Shown here: piece after piece, positions 14,884 to 22,830 of the stretch | Numbering within the stretch: the stretch's first letter is position 1 | Layout: each line of letters opens with the position of its first letter | Source of the DNA: a virus | Strand: one strand, 5' to 3' | Virus record (IMG/VR): IMGVR_UViG_3300021474_000017 | Location: 1-37,201 of that record | DNA: 37,201 bases | Position numbers and translations under genes: made by a program | Notes under the pieces: model-generated | What the model saw: the letters and a program-made list of their open reading frames with translations, nothing else | Told to the model about the DNA's origin: nothing | The model's database searches: none

Positions 14884-15158
14884 TCGGCGTCGCCGGCACC
14901 CCCTACGACCGCGAAAACACCTCCTCCGGCTTTCAGCGGCCGATGCCGACCAAGTCGACCGGCGCCGAAACCTGCGCTCAGGTCCTCGGCAATCGGCCAC
15001 CGCCGGTCAATCAGATCGATGTCGTTCCCGGCACTCAGCCGCAACGCGCCGAGCCGGCCGTCAAGGTCGGTGGCCCGAATGGAGCTCGCGCGTCGATTCC
15101 CGATGGCGGCGATGCGACCAATGTGCGCGGATGGCGCGGGCAGCGGAGGGGAGAATAG
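14877..15158 (+). CDS. Hypothetical Pro/Gly-rich protein, 93 aa
   Basis: GGAG lies 6 nt before ATG 14877. The sequence is low in hydrophobics and probably unstructured (RPMPTKSTGAETCAQVLGNR, then a Gly/Asp-rich end). It could be a small virion or assembly protein by position. No family recognised. Confidence 0.5.
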   Translation: MLIGVAGTPYDRENTSSGFQRPMPTKSTGAETCAQVLGNRPPPVNQIDVVPGTQPQRAEPAVKVGGPNGARASIPDGGDATNVRGWRGQRRGE

Positions 15159-15160
15159 GC

Positions 15161-15319
15161 GTGCCCGAAGTTCAAAAAGGAGAAAAACTGTCGGCGTTTA
15201 TTTCGAAATACATGGGATCGAAGAAAGCCAACAAGGATTTTCCCGATCAAAAGCAGCGCGCGGCTGTGGCTTACAATTCTTATAGAGAAGCCAAAAAGAA
15301 AAAGCGCGAAGCGGCCTAA
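15161..15319 (+). CDS. Small basic phage protein with DFPD...QR motif, 52 aa
   Basis: GGAGGGGAG precedes GTG 15161 at a normal distance. It contains KYMGSKKANKDFPDQKQRAA followed by a Tyr/Asn segment and a Lys-rich tail. The pattern (helix, K-DFPD-QR-A-AY) recurs in small phage proteins. Function unknown. Confidence 0.6.
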   Translation: MPEVQKGEKLSAFISKYMGSKKANKDFPDQKQRAAVAYNSYREAKKKKREAA

Positions 15320-15368
15320 TAATTGCTGCTAAAATTCCCTTTCCTGTCACCACTGTCGAGTAAATAAA

Positions 15369-15932
15369 ATGGCGAAACGTAAACCTGGCCGACCGCGCAA
15401 GGTCGCCGAATCCTTTGAATTTTCCGAGCCTGCGAAGCGCAAGCCGGGAAGGCCGCGGAAGAATGCGGCTCCCGTCGTTGAATCTGCGCCCGAGCCTGTT
15501 CAATCACTCTATCGGTACACGGTGAAAACCGTCATGCATGATGGCTACACCGATGGCGAAACGGTTGAGGCGAACGACTTTATCGTCACTGACGATGGAA
15601 ATCTGCTGTTGTTTGTCGGCCCCGAAACGGTCGCGGCCTTCCGGCAATGGATCGGCATCACGGGCGAGAAATTGCCTCAACCGGTGGTTGTGCCGGAAGT
15701 CACGCTGAGCGCCGCGCAGCCCGAAAATGTCCCGAATACCACGGGGTATCAGTTTCAGGCAACTAGCGCGGAACTGTTGGCAGGATCGGCATTTCAGAAT
15801 GCATGGCCCCCAAACGGCGATCTGAATCAGGCTTTGCATCAGGCCAACGGAGTAGCTGGCCTTGAAGTGCCGTCTGCTGTTGATGCGTCTGCGGGCCTCG
15901 CAGGCGGCATCAATGGTCCATCGCCGGAATAG
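15369..15932 (+). CDS. Double AT-hook protein, 187 aa
   Basis: Two AT-hook motifs, KRKPGRPRK, lie at about 3-11 and 23-31, so the N-terminus should bind the minor groove of AT-rich DNA. A compact beta-rich segment follows (YRYTVKTVMHDGYTDGETVE, LLLFVGPETV, about 46-100). The last 80 residues are Ala/Gly/Pro-rich. It may help condense or mark phage DNA, or bind the AT-rich tract near 3.1 kb; both are inference. A 49-nt gap with no overlap precedes ATG 15369. Confidence 0.65.
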   Translation: MAKRKPGRPRKVAESFEFSEPAKRKPGRPRKNAAPVVESAPEPVQSLYRYTVKTVMHDGYTDGETVEANDFIVTDDGNLLLFVGPETVAAFRQWIGITGEKLPQPVVVPEVTLSAAQPENVPNTTGYQFQATSAELLAGSAFQNAWPPNGDLNQALHQANGVAGLEVPSAVDASAGLAGGINGPSPE

Positions 15933-15935
15933 CCC

Positions 15936-16148
15936 TTGAACCCCCTCCAGCAGCTCGAGCAAAAGCTTCAATCTCACCAGAAACGCATTGTCGATCTGGA
16001 AGCGAAATACGCTCAGCTGTTGGAGGATTTGAAGATATTGAGGGAGAAGATGGCTTTTGCAAACCCCACTTCACTCGTAAATAAGCCAACGGAACAAGCG
16101 CACCAATATCGGGCTGCTTTCGACCGCTGGCCCGGATCTCAGCGATGA
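15936..16148 (+). CDS. Coiled-coil protein, 70 aa
   Basis: TTG 15936 begins a helical protein with clear heptads (LQQLEQKLQSHQKRIVDLEA, then YAQLLEDLKILREKM). A GGA 6-9 nt upstream is a weak ribosome site. Its stop overlaps the next ATG. Function unknown. Confidence 0.5.
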   Translation: MNPLQQLEQKLQSHQKRIVDLEAKYAQLLEDLKILREKMAFANPTSLVNKPTEQAHQYRAAFDRWPGSQR

Positions 16149-16324
16149 AGCATCATATCTGGTGTAATTTCCAGATCGATGATCCTGAAGTGGGCGCTGA
16201 GGATTGCGAGATGTGCTCGGGGCTGAAGCAGGACTATCCTGAAAAGCTGGATGATCCGCAGGGAAGGAAGCTACTCAAGGAGCATTTCCCAAATGCGAAG
16301 CCGATCGGGCGTCCAAATGAATGA
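16145..16324 (+). CDS. Small hypothetical acidic protein, 59 aa
   Basis: ATG 16145 overlaps the previous stop (ATGA). The peptide has three Cys, with CEMC in the middle, and an acidic body. Not recognised. It ends the run of small genes before a terminator-like hairpin. Confidence 0.5.
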   Translation: MKHHIWCNFQIDDPEVGAEDCEMCSGLKQDYPEKLDDPQGRKLLKEHFPNAKPIGRPNE

Positions 16325-16522
16325 ATTGGTTTGATTGAGGTAAATCCGGAGCGGACTGGATCTGAGGTACCAAGGATAGGCAACGCCTGCCAGTCCGTCA
16401 CCCTTGTCAAATGAGCTATTTCCCAGCACCGAGGCGAGTATCGGGCGATTATTTTTGAATCACGCGCGCCCCACGGGAGGCAGGCGACCGCGCTGGCCCG
16501 AGATATCCCGTTCATTCAACGT
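16325..16522. other. About 200 nt without a convincing gene
   Basis: Only very short frames are present: 27 codons from TTG 16331 and 15 codons from ATG 16410, which overlap. Neither has a ribosome site or recognisable sequence. The stretch ends in a terminator-like hairpin, so it is probably the untranslated tail of the previous transcript. Confidence 0.4.
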
Positions 16523-16548
16523 AACGCCCCTTGACTGGGGCGTTTTCA
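16523..16548 (+). terminator. Rho-independent terminator-like hairpin
   Basis: AACGCCCC-TTGACT-GGGGCGTT is a perfect 8-bp stem with a 6-nt loop followed by a T-rich tail (TTCATTT). The ribosome site of the next gene (AGGAG) follows at once, a layout repeated near 26.64 kb. It may attenuate rather than fully stop late transcription. Confidence 0.65.
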
Positions 16549-16563
16549 TTTCAGGAGACCTTC

Positions 16564-16740
16564 TTGGGCGATGTAGTCGAGCACGACTTCCAGATCAAGC
16601 GCCCGGAATGGGTCTTTGAATGCCCGTGCAGCAGTCAGTTGTTCTTCCTGCATCACGACGGCACGGTTGAGTGCCGAAGCTGCAAACATGTTCGCGAATC
16701 CATCGAATGGACTTACCGCGCAGGCTGTGAGCCAAAATGA
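16564..16740 (+). CDS. Zinc-ribbon-like small protein, 58 aa
   Basis: I chose TTG 16564 because AGGAG (16552-16556) lies 7 nt upstream; longer in-frame starts run into the terminator stem. The product has CPC and CRSC pairs with strand-like FFLHHDGTVE between them. Its stop overlaps the tailspike ATG. Confidence 0.55.
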   Translation: MGDVVEHDFQIKRPEWVFECPCSSQLFFLHHDGTVECRSCKHVRESIEWTYRAGCEPK

Positions 16741-18665
16741 CCGCCCTCGAAGTCATCAACATCGGGACTTTCGCGAATGACACCACGGGCGATCCGATTC
16801 AAGCTGCATTCTCGAAATGCAACTTCAACTTCAACGCGCTCAACACTGCGATTGGCAGCGCGCAGGCTTTCGTGGGGCTGCAGGGCTCGATTCTATCGCC
16901 CACCGGCGATCAGACCGGCTTTCTGGATACGCTCAATCTGAGCATCGCCTATTCAAGGGCCGTCTCGAATCCGACGTTGCAGCCCGGCGGCTCGGCGTAT
17001 GGCACCTATGCGGTGGTCGCCTTCGGTCCTGGTGTGTACTATATCAATCAGGCCTACGCGATGATGCCGGGGCTCACCAATGGCCCCACGTTGAAACTGG
17101 ATGGTTTGAAGTTCGTCGGTGCGGGGCAGAGCCTGACGATCATCAATTACTCGCCCGCGACGCCGGGACCGCTCTGCTACAACCGCCTGATCCAGAATGT
17201 GCAGTGGGAAGGCATTTTCTTCTACGGCAATTCCGCGACGAGTGACTTCTATCAGTCCTCTGAGCAGGGCGGACTGTCCAACATCCAGTATTTCAACTTC
17301 TCCGATTGCGGATGGGGAGGAACCTGGCAGAATATCTGCCTGCTCTCGGGCGGAAACAATAACAGTGAATGGCGTTTCGATCGGTGTTTCGTCACCTGTC
17401 CGAATGGACTGGCCAATTGGATGTATTTGCCGCAGTCGCAGACTTTCACGGTCACGGCATCGAATTCACAGCTCGCTTTTACGAACGTCAATGGCGGTTT
17501 CGCGGTCGGTCAGACGCTGACTTTCGGGACGACGGTCGGCAATATTGTGGCCAATACGACGTATTTCATTGTCGCCGCGACGGGCAGTTATATTCAGATC
17601 GCGACAAGCTTCATGGGATCGCCGCTGGTCCCGAATGCGAACGGTACGGCCGTGGGCGCCAATGGTACCGATCAATTCCTGAACTTCTGGTTCACCAAAT
17701 GCAAGTTCTGGTCGACCAAGGCGCCCTGGATCTATTCCTATTATGGCGGCCAGTTCAATATTGACGATTGCGATGTCTCAGCCTTCGGACCAACCTCGAC
17801 GACTTATCTGTTCAATCTGCTGGGCACGCCGAACGCGCAGGGTGTCCAACAGTTTCGCGTGAACGGACTGCGCGTTGAACATGCGACGGACTTCGCGTTG
17901 CTGATGAATTCCAATTGGAACAACGGCAACATCACGTTCATGAATCTGGATCAGTCCTCGCAGGTCGGCAGTCGCTCGCCGAGCGATGTGCTGTGCAATT
18001 TCAATTTCGTGAATCAACCGGGACCAATCATTACGTTCCGCGATAGTCAGCTATCTGGCGTTCATAACTACGACAACAACAGCAACAACTACAATTATCA
18101 GTCTTCGGTACGCTATGAATCCTGCACACTGCTGCAGAATAACTCCGCCGCCAACTTCATCACGGTTACGAATTCCGGCAACAAGGGCGGTTATCCCATC
18201 GCGCGATTCAAAAACTGTCGCAACAGCAACAATGCAAGCGCGGTGGGTTGGCATGAGGTTGTCGACTCGGATGTGAATTGGAATATCGGCGTCGGCGGCT
18301 CGACGGATACCAAGGTCGTATCCTTCGTCAGCGCCAACAGCGACTGGCCGTCCAATGGCGGCAGTTTTGCGATCCGGTTGCCGCTGAATGCCATGATCAC
18401 GCGCATCCGCTGGTGGTTGCCGGTGGCGAGCGGCGGCTCAGGTGCCTACAATTACTCGATTCAGACCGAGGAAGCGACGCCAACCGTATTGGGCACCGTC
18501 TCGGGCTCCAATTCCGCAACGCCGGTGCCGGCGAGTTCCATGTACACCGTGACGCCGAATTTCGTCATGACAACCGATCTGGCGCGCACGATCAAAGTGC
18601 TTGATACGATCACGCGCACGAGCATTTTCACCAACTTTTATTGCCTGATCGATTACATCGGGTGA
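16737..18665 (+). CDS. Tailspike / tail fibre with parallel beta-helix, 642 aa
   Basis: The start, VINIGTFANDTTGDPIQAAF, is the short head-binding leader common in phage tail fibres. The body shows turns typical of right-handed beta-helices (LKFVGAGQSLTIINY, Asn/Gly/Tyr/Phe-rich repeats), as in pectate-lyase-like tailspikes that bind or cut surface polysaccharide. Residues about 240-325 carry an inserted module (FTVTASNSQLAFTNVNGGFA, then VANTTYFIVAATGSYIQIAT) interrupting the helix. The last 150 residues look like a separate trimerisation or sugar-binding cap. Catalytic residues cannot be assigned. ATG 16737 overlaps the previous stop. Confidence 0.75.
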   Translation: MTALEVINIGTFANDTTGDPIQAAFSKCNFNFNALNTAIGSAQAFVGLQGSILSPTGDQTGFLDTLNLSIAYSRAVSNPTLQPGGSAYGTYAVVAFGPGVYYINQAYAMMPGLTNGPTLKLDGLKFVGAGQSLTIINYSPATPGPLCYNRLIQNVQWEGIFFYGNSATSDFYQSSEQGGLSNIQYFNFSDCGWGGTWQNICLLSGGNNNSEWRFDRCFVTCPNGLANWMYLPQSQTFTVTASNSQLAFTNVNGGFAVGQTLTFGTTVGNIVANTTYFIVAATGSYIQIATSFMGSPLVPNANGTAVGANGTDQFLNFWFTKCKFWSTKAPWIYSYYGGQFNIDDCDVSAFGPTSTTYLFNLLGTPNAQGVQQFRVNGLRVEHATDFALLMNSNWNNGNITFMNLDQSSQVGSRSPSDVLCNFNFVNQPGPIITFRDSQLSGVHNYDNNSNNYNYQSSVRYESCTLLQNNSAANFITVTNSGNKGGYPIARFKNCRNSNNASAVGWHEVVDSDVNWNIGVGGSTDTKVVSFVSANSDWPSNGGSFAIRLPLNAMITRIRWWLPVASGGSGAYNYSIQTEEATPTVLGTVSGSNSATPVPASSMYTVTPNFVMTTDLARTIKVLDTITRTSIFTNFYCLIDYIG

Positions 18666-18913
18666 CGACTCCGCTCGCGATTCCGACCGCCGACAACACG
18701 CTGATTACGGCGGATTCCACCGACTGGACCGCCGATGACGCGTGTCTGATCAACGGAGGCGGTATCGGGTTACCGCAGAATACGCCGCGTGGACCGCGCC
18801 ATAAATTGGCGCTGCATACGACGCAACAGGTACCCCCCTGGTATTTCCCGCAGTTCTACGGCGGCACGGCTACGGGCCGGTCGCCGAGGCCGAATGATTG
18901 GTTCAACAAGTGA
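18662..18913 (+). CDS. Small virion-associated hypothetical protein, 83 aa
   Basis: GTG 18662 overlaps the tailspike stop. The sequence is polar with a Trp/Pro-rich end (VPPWYFPQFYGGTATGRSP). It lies between tailspike and portal, so a structural role is likely. No family recognised. Confidence 0.55.
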   Translation: MTTPLAIPTADNTLITADSTDWTADDACLINGGGIGLPQNTPRGPRHKLALHTTQQVPPWYFPQFYGGTATGRSPRPNDWFNK

Positions 18914-18920
18914 GAATTGA

Positions 18921-21900
18921 TTGCCCGTAATTCCGTCAGGCTCTCACCAGCCTGCAACCAGCAACGACGAAATTTTCCAGGAAGCCTCCGAACGCCTGCG
19001 CATCGCAGAACAGTCCGAAGGCGCGAACCGCCAGGCCGCGGTCATCGATCTCGAGTTCGAAGACGGCCAGCAATGGCCCACGGACATCTACAATCAGCGC
19101 AAGGTCTCCCGACGCCCGACGCTGACCATCAATCACACGCGTGCGATGGTCAAGCGCGTCGTGAACAACATGCGCATGCAGCGTCCGCGCATCAAAGTCC
19201 ATCCGGTCGGTGATGGCGCGGATGTCGATCTTGCGCAGAAAATCGGCGGACTGATCCGGCACATCGAGCAACGCTCGGAAGGGGCGACGGCTTACGACAT
19301 CGGTGGTGAGTCCGCCGTCAAGATGGGCTGGGGTTACTGGCGCATTCTGTCGGAGTACATCGCGGAGGATAGCTTTGAGCAGGAATTGAAGATTGCGCCG
19401 ATCCGCAATCCGTTCACGGTCTACATGGACCCCGGCTCTATTTTGCCGGCGGGTGAGGATGCTGAGTGGTGTTTGATCACCGAGACCATGAAGCGGTCGG
19501 AATTTGAGCGGAAGTATCCCGAGGAAGCTGAAACCGAATGGCGTGATGGTGGCCAAGGCGATATGAGCCTTGAATGGCGCACGAAAGAGGAAATCCGGCT
19601 CGCGGAATATTTCCGCATCGTCAAGAAGAAAGACACGCTAGTCAAACTCACTTCTGGCGAGTCCGTTTATCTGAGTCAGATGAAGGAAGGGCAGCAGATC
19701 GCGAAGAATCTTCGTGGCGATGAGATTCGCCGCCCCGCGTATCGGCGCCAATTGGAATGGCATCGATTGAACGGGTCGACGGTTGTTGAATCAGTTGATC
19801 TGCCGGGGAAGTGGATTCCAGTCGTGCGTTGCGAAGGCAACGTGATGGATCTGAATGGGCAGATCCGGCGCAAGGGGATGGTGCGGGATTTGATTGATGT
19901 TGCTCGCATGGTGAATTACTGGCGTCATCTGTCATTGGATACACCATTGCCGACGCCAACCGGCTGGACCACGATGGGCGAAGTCAAGTCCGGCGACATG
20001 TTGTTCAATGAGCATGGCAAACCGTGCAAAGTACTCGGTAAAAGTCCGATCTACGTCCACAAGGATTGCTATCGCATCACATTCGACGACGGTAGCCAAG
20101 TAATAGCTAGTGGTGAACATGAATGGCCAGTAGAGCAGCGTGGACCCCGCAATGCTCATAGTTTTGAATGGCTAAGGAAGTCCGTTCTAACAAAGGATCT
20201 ACAACCGCGAAAGGATTACATTTATGTCACAGCACCGCTTGATTTGCCAAAGATCGATTTGCCGTTAGATCCATATCTATTAGGCGTCTGGTTGGGAAAT
20301 GGAACAGCAGTTTCCACAAGCATCTGCCACGGAAAAGATGATGTTGAAGAGATGCGAAAACATTTATCAGACTGTGGATATTCTGTTGGCCCATGCCATA
20401 AGCAAAAAGATGAGACAAAAGCCCCGACTTTCTCCGTCTATGGAATTCGTCAAATACTGATCGAAGAAGGCTTGCTAGGTCGCAAGCACATTCCTCAGAA
20501 ATATTTGAGAGCATCGCATGAGCAACGATTAGCTTTGATTCAGGGTTTAATGGATACTGATGGATCAGTGTCGGCTGCAGGTCAATGCAGTTTCACAAAT
20601 ATAAATCTACAAATTGTACAAGGACTCGCTGAATTACTTCGTTCCATTGGCATAAAAGCTATAGTCATTAAGCGCGCAGCGCGACTTTGCGAAATGCCTG
20701 GTGGCTATCAATCGAAATGTTCCGAGTCATATCAATTTTCCTTCACCACACGAAAACCGATATTTCGTATGGCCAGAAAGCTTGCAGGACTTGGTAAACG
20801 GCCAGAACAGATTCGGCGCACGCATCGACATCGCATCGACAAAGTCGAACGTATCGCATCGGTGCCAGTGCAATGTTTAGCTATCGATTCACCATCGCAT
20901 CTATTCCTATGTGGCGAGGCGATGATTCCTACTCACAATACCTGCGAAACAGAGGTAATCGCCCTTGCTCCGCGTGCTCCATGGGTGGGAACCACAAATC
21001 ATTTCGATGGTCACCCGGAATGGAATGATGCCAATCAAGTTCCCTATTCGAAGCTGACTTATACACCCGATTTTATCGAGCAACCTGATGGCAGTAAAAC
21101 GCCATTGCCACCGCCGCAGCGTGTTGAGCCGGTGGCCGTTCCAGCGGGCTTTGTGCAGGCTGCAGAGTCCGCCCTTAAGGATCTGATGATACTAGCCGGC
21201 ATGCCGCACGAGCCCGGTCAGGACGCGCCTGGTCAGGTCGTTTCCGGTAAAGCCTTACGTGCTCGCCAAGCGTTGAGTGACATCGGCCACTTCCAGTACT
21301 ACGACAATCAAACCAAGTCGATCTGCCATACCGGCCGCATCATTCTCGACCTGATTCCGTACTACTACAGCGAAGCACGCATGCAGCGCATCATCGGCGA
21401 GGATGGCGTGCCGGAAGTGGTCGGCATTAATCAGCCGCAAGATCCGAATGAAGGCGGCGCAGGCGCAGAATTGCCGCTGCTCGGACAGCCTCCGATAGAT
21501 CCTGCGGTCGCGAAGATCAAGAACGACCTCACAGTGGGCCGTTACGATGTCGTGATGGATACCGGCCCCGGTTTTGAGACCAAGCGCATGGAGGCGGTCG
21601 ATTCCATGTTGGATCTCATGCGGACACCATTGGGCGAGCCGGTCGTTAAAGTCGGCGCCGATCTCGTGGTGCGCAACATGGACTGGCCCGGTGCATCAGA
21701 CCTGGCCGATCGCCTCGCGCCACTCACCCCGCAGGGTCTCGACAAGGCCATCAAATCGCTGCCGAAACAGGCGCAGGGTATCGTCACGGCCATGCAGCAG
21801 CAGTTGCAACAGGCGCAACAGGAAATCCAAGGTCTGCAGCAAGAATTGAAGCTGAAGACCAATATTGAGAATAACTGGATCGCCTTGGAGAAGTATAAGG

Positions 21901-22118
21901 TCGATCAGCAGACACAGGTCAAGGCGAATGATGCGGCATTGAAGGCGCATACGAGCGCGATGGACACGCACACCAAAGCGCAAGCCTCCATCGCAGTGGC
22001 TGAGATCGGCGCGACGGGCAAGATCATTGATTCGCACGTGCAGGGCGGCCATGCGAAAGAGGCGGCTGAAGTCGCCGCAGAACATGCGGCCGAGAAGGCT
22101 GAGAAGGCCGAAAAATGA
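18921..22118 (+). CDS. Portal protein (P22-like) interrupted by an intein, 1065 aa precursor
   Basis: The portal is the dodecameric ring through which DNA enters and leaves the head. The extein parts (1-335 and 674-1065) join to 727 residues, close to the 725 of P22 gp1, and match P22-like portals: FEDGQQWP, TLTINHTRAMVKRVVNNMR and a junction NYWR+TCETEVIALAPRAPW. A C-terminal coiled coil (MQQQLQQAQQEIQGLQQELK) corresponds to the P22 barrel. Residues 336-673 are an intein (separate entry) sitting in a conserved part of the clip/stem region. TTG 18921 is the only plausible start, with a weak GAG upstream. It works with terminase and the gp4-like factor. Confidence 0.9.
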   Translation: MPVIPSGSHQPATSNDEIFQEASERLRIAEQSEGANRQAAVIDLEFEDGQQWPTDIYNQRKVSRRPTLTINHTRAMVKRVVNNMRMQRPRIKVHPVGDGADVDLAQKIGGLIRHIEQRSEGATAYDIGGESAVKMGWGYWRILSEYIAEDSFEQELKIAPIRNPFTVYMDPGSILPAGEDAEWCLITETMKRSEFERKYPEEAETEWRDGGQGDMSLEWRTKEEIRLAEYFRIVKKKDTLVKLTSGESVYLSQMKEGQQIAKNLRGDEIRRPAYRRQLEWHRLNGSTVVESVDLPGKWIPVVRCEGNVMDLNGQIRRKGMVRDLIDVARMVNYWRHLSLDTPLPTPTGWTTMGEVKSGDMLFNEHGKPCKVLGKSPIYVHKDCYRITFDDGSQVIASGEHEWPVEQRGPRNAHSFEWLRKSVLTKDLQPRKDYIYVTAPLDLPKIDLPLDPYLLGVWLGNGTAVSTSICHGKDDVEEMRKHLSDCGYSVGPCHKQKDETKAPTFSVYGIRQILIEEGLLGRKHIPQKYLRASHEQRLALIQGLMDTDGSVSAAGQCSFTNINLQIVQGLAELLRSIGIKAIVIKRAARLCEMPGGYQSKCSESYQFSFTTRKPIFRMARKLAGLGKRPEQIRRTHRHRIDKVERIASVPVQCLAIDSPSHLFLCGEAMIPTHNTCETEVIALAPRAPWVGTTNHFDGHPEWNDANQVPYSKLTYTPDFIEQPDGSKTPLPPPQRVEPVAVPAGFVQAAESALKDLMILAGMPHEPGQDAPGQVVSGKALRARQALSDIGHFQYYDNQTKSICHTGRIILDLIPYYYSEARMQRIIGEDGVPEVVGINQPQDPNEGGAGAELPLLGQPPIDPAVAKIKNDLTVGRYDVVMDTGPGFETKRMEAVDSMLDLMRTPLGEPVVKVGADLVVRNMDWPGASDLADRLAPLTPQGLDKAIKSLPKQAQGIVTAMQQQLQQAQQEIQGLQQELKLKTNIENNWIALEKYKVDQQTQVKANDAALKAHTSAMDTHTKAQASIAVAEIGATGKIIDSHVQGGHAKEAAEVAAEHAAEKAEKAEK
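19926..20939 (+). mobile_element. Class 3-type intein with LAGLIDADG endonuclease, 338 aa
   Basis: The block starting HLSLDTPLPTPTGWTTM aligns with intein block A, and the end, MIPTHN followed by Thr, is block G plus the +1 residue. Position 1 is His, not Cys or Ser. Instead Trp402 two residues after the block B His400 (GEHEW), Cys652 in block F (VQCLAID) and Thr671 before the final His-Asn form the Trp-Cys-Thr triad of class 3 inteins, in which the block F Cys starts splicing. A LAGLIDADG endonuclease is inserted: motif 1 LLGVWLGNG (453-461) has Asn in place of the catalytic Asp; motif 2 LIQGLMDTDG (539-548) is intact. Splicing should be active; DNA cutting may be reduced or lost. Confidence 0.9.
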
Positions 22119-22315
22119 TTTGGGGCAAATGTCCGGTTTGCGATTGCGAGGAATTCAAGACGGGCGGAGATTGTCGCTGCTGCCGTTGCGGATTGCCCAG
22201 TGATCCATTTCCCGGAGGCCAAGCCGCTGAATATTTTCGTAAAGGTGTGTTGGCTGCTTTGAGCGCCATGCGATTTGTTGAGAAGGCCGAGAAGAAATCC
22301 GACAGCACGCCATGA
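22115..22315 (+). CDS. Zinc-ribbon protein after portal, 66 aa
   Basis: Two clusters, CPVCDC and CRCCRC, lie in the first 30 residues and are followed by an amphipathic helix. ATG 22115 overlaps the portal stop and the end overlaps the next ATG. Several Cys beyond four suggest either two zincs or spare ligands. Function unknown. Confidence 0.6.
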   Translation: MIWGKCPVCDCEEFKTGGDCRCCRCGLPSDPFPGGQAAEYFRKGVLAALSAMRFVEKAEKKSDSTP

Positions 22316-22440
22316 AGCCGCTGCTGGCCTACACGAATATTCGCGTGATCCCTGGTTGGGTCGCATACTTGATAGTTTTGGAATTGTGCGTGATTTGCAC
22401 GGCCTTTTGGAATTTAGTGATAGTCCGTATTTTTGGTTAA
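22312..22440 (+). CDS. Small single-pass membrane protein, 42 aa
   Basis: Nearly all of residues 16-40 (VAYLIVLELCVICTAFWNLV) is hydrophobic, predicting one membrane span after a short N-terminal tail. ATG 22312 overlaps the previous stop. Holin-like or inner-membrane accessory roles are possible. No lysis gene lies next to it, so I do not call it a holin. Confidence 0.5.
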   Translation: MKPLLAYTNIRVIPGWVAYLIVLELCVICTAFWNLVIVRIFG

Positions 22441-22476
22441 TTGCGGCCATTGTGCCGAGAGCGAGTTAGAGTTGTG

Positions 22477-22776
22477 ATGACAAAGAATCCATCTGAAATG
22501 TCATTTCGTGAGCTACGGGCCTACGAGCACAACAGAGACCTTCAACGACATCTGCATAAAGAATATCGGTGGATTCTGCGATATCACCGCTCAAAATACG
22601 ACGGTCGAATTTGGTGTGATTTGCGGTTGCCATGGTGGGGAATTTATAGGGATCTGAAAACTGGCGATATGCGCAAGGCTCAGAAAATCCTTTGTTATTG
22701 CGGCTCACTCGGCTTTCGTCTGACGGAATTTTTCTACGATGAGTTGCAACGCCAAGAACGGCAGTTGAATGCGTAG
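22477..22776 (+). CDS. Small basic protein sharing the scaffold C-terminal motif, 99 aa
   Basis: The N-terminus NPSEMSFRELRAYEHNRD matches the last residues of the scaffold (DPSKMDFKQLRAYEKERA) in at least ten positions. In P22 the scaffold C-terminus is the part that binds coat. The rest is basic, aromatic and probably globular (YRWILRYHRSKYDGRIWCDL). GTG 22474 is an alternative start. It sits just before the scaffold gene with a 54-nt gap. I infer a coat- or portal-binding role in assembly, perhaps competing with the scaffold. No family recognised. Confidence 0.65.
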   Translation: MTKNPSEMSFRELRAYEHNRDLQRHLHKEYRWILRYHRSKYDGRIWCDLRLPWWGIYRDLKTGDMRKAQKILCYCGSLGFRLTEFFYDELQRQERQLNA

Positions 22777-22830
22777 ATGTGATTTGGATACGGTCAATTT
22801 GCAGCCTAGCGGCTGAGAGCGGAGATTTCC

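Noticed and set aside
16404-16619. 71-codon + strand frame across the 16.52 kb terminator
   Set aside because: It crosses the hairpin and overlaps the zinc-ribbon gene at 16564, which has a proper ribosome site.
18936-19556. 206-codon frame on the - strand
   Set aside because: Antisense to the well-supported portal N-terminus; no family resemblance.
19932-20939. Intein starting at Ser338 (class 1)
   Set aside because: Block A spacing to the DTP motif puts position 1 at His336, and joining after Arg335 gives the portal consensus; the Trp-Cys-Thr triad fits class 3.
22312-22440. Holin
   Set aside because: Only one predicted span and no endolysin or spanin nearby; a small membrane protein is as far as the sequence goes.
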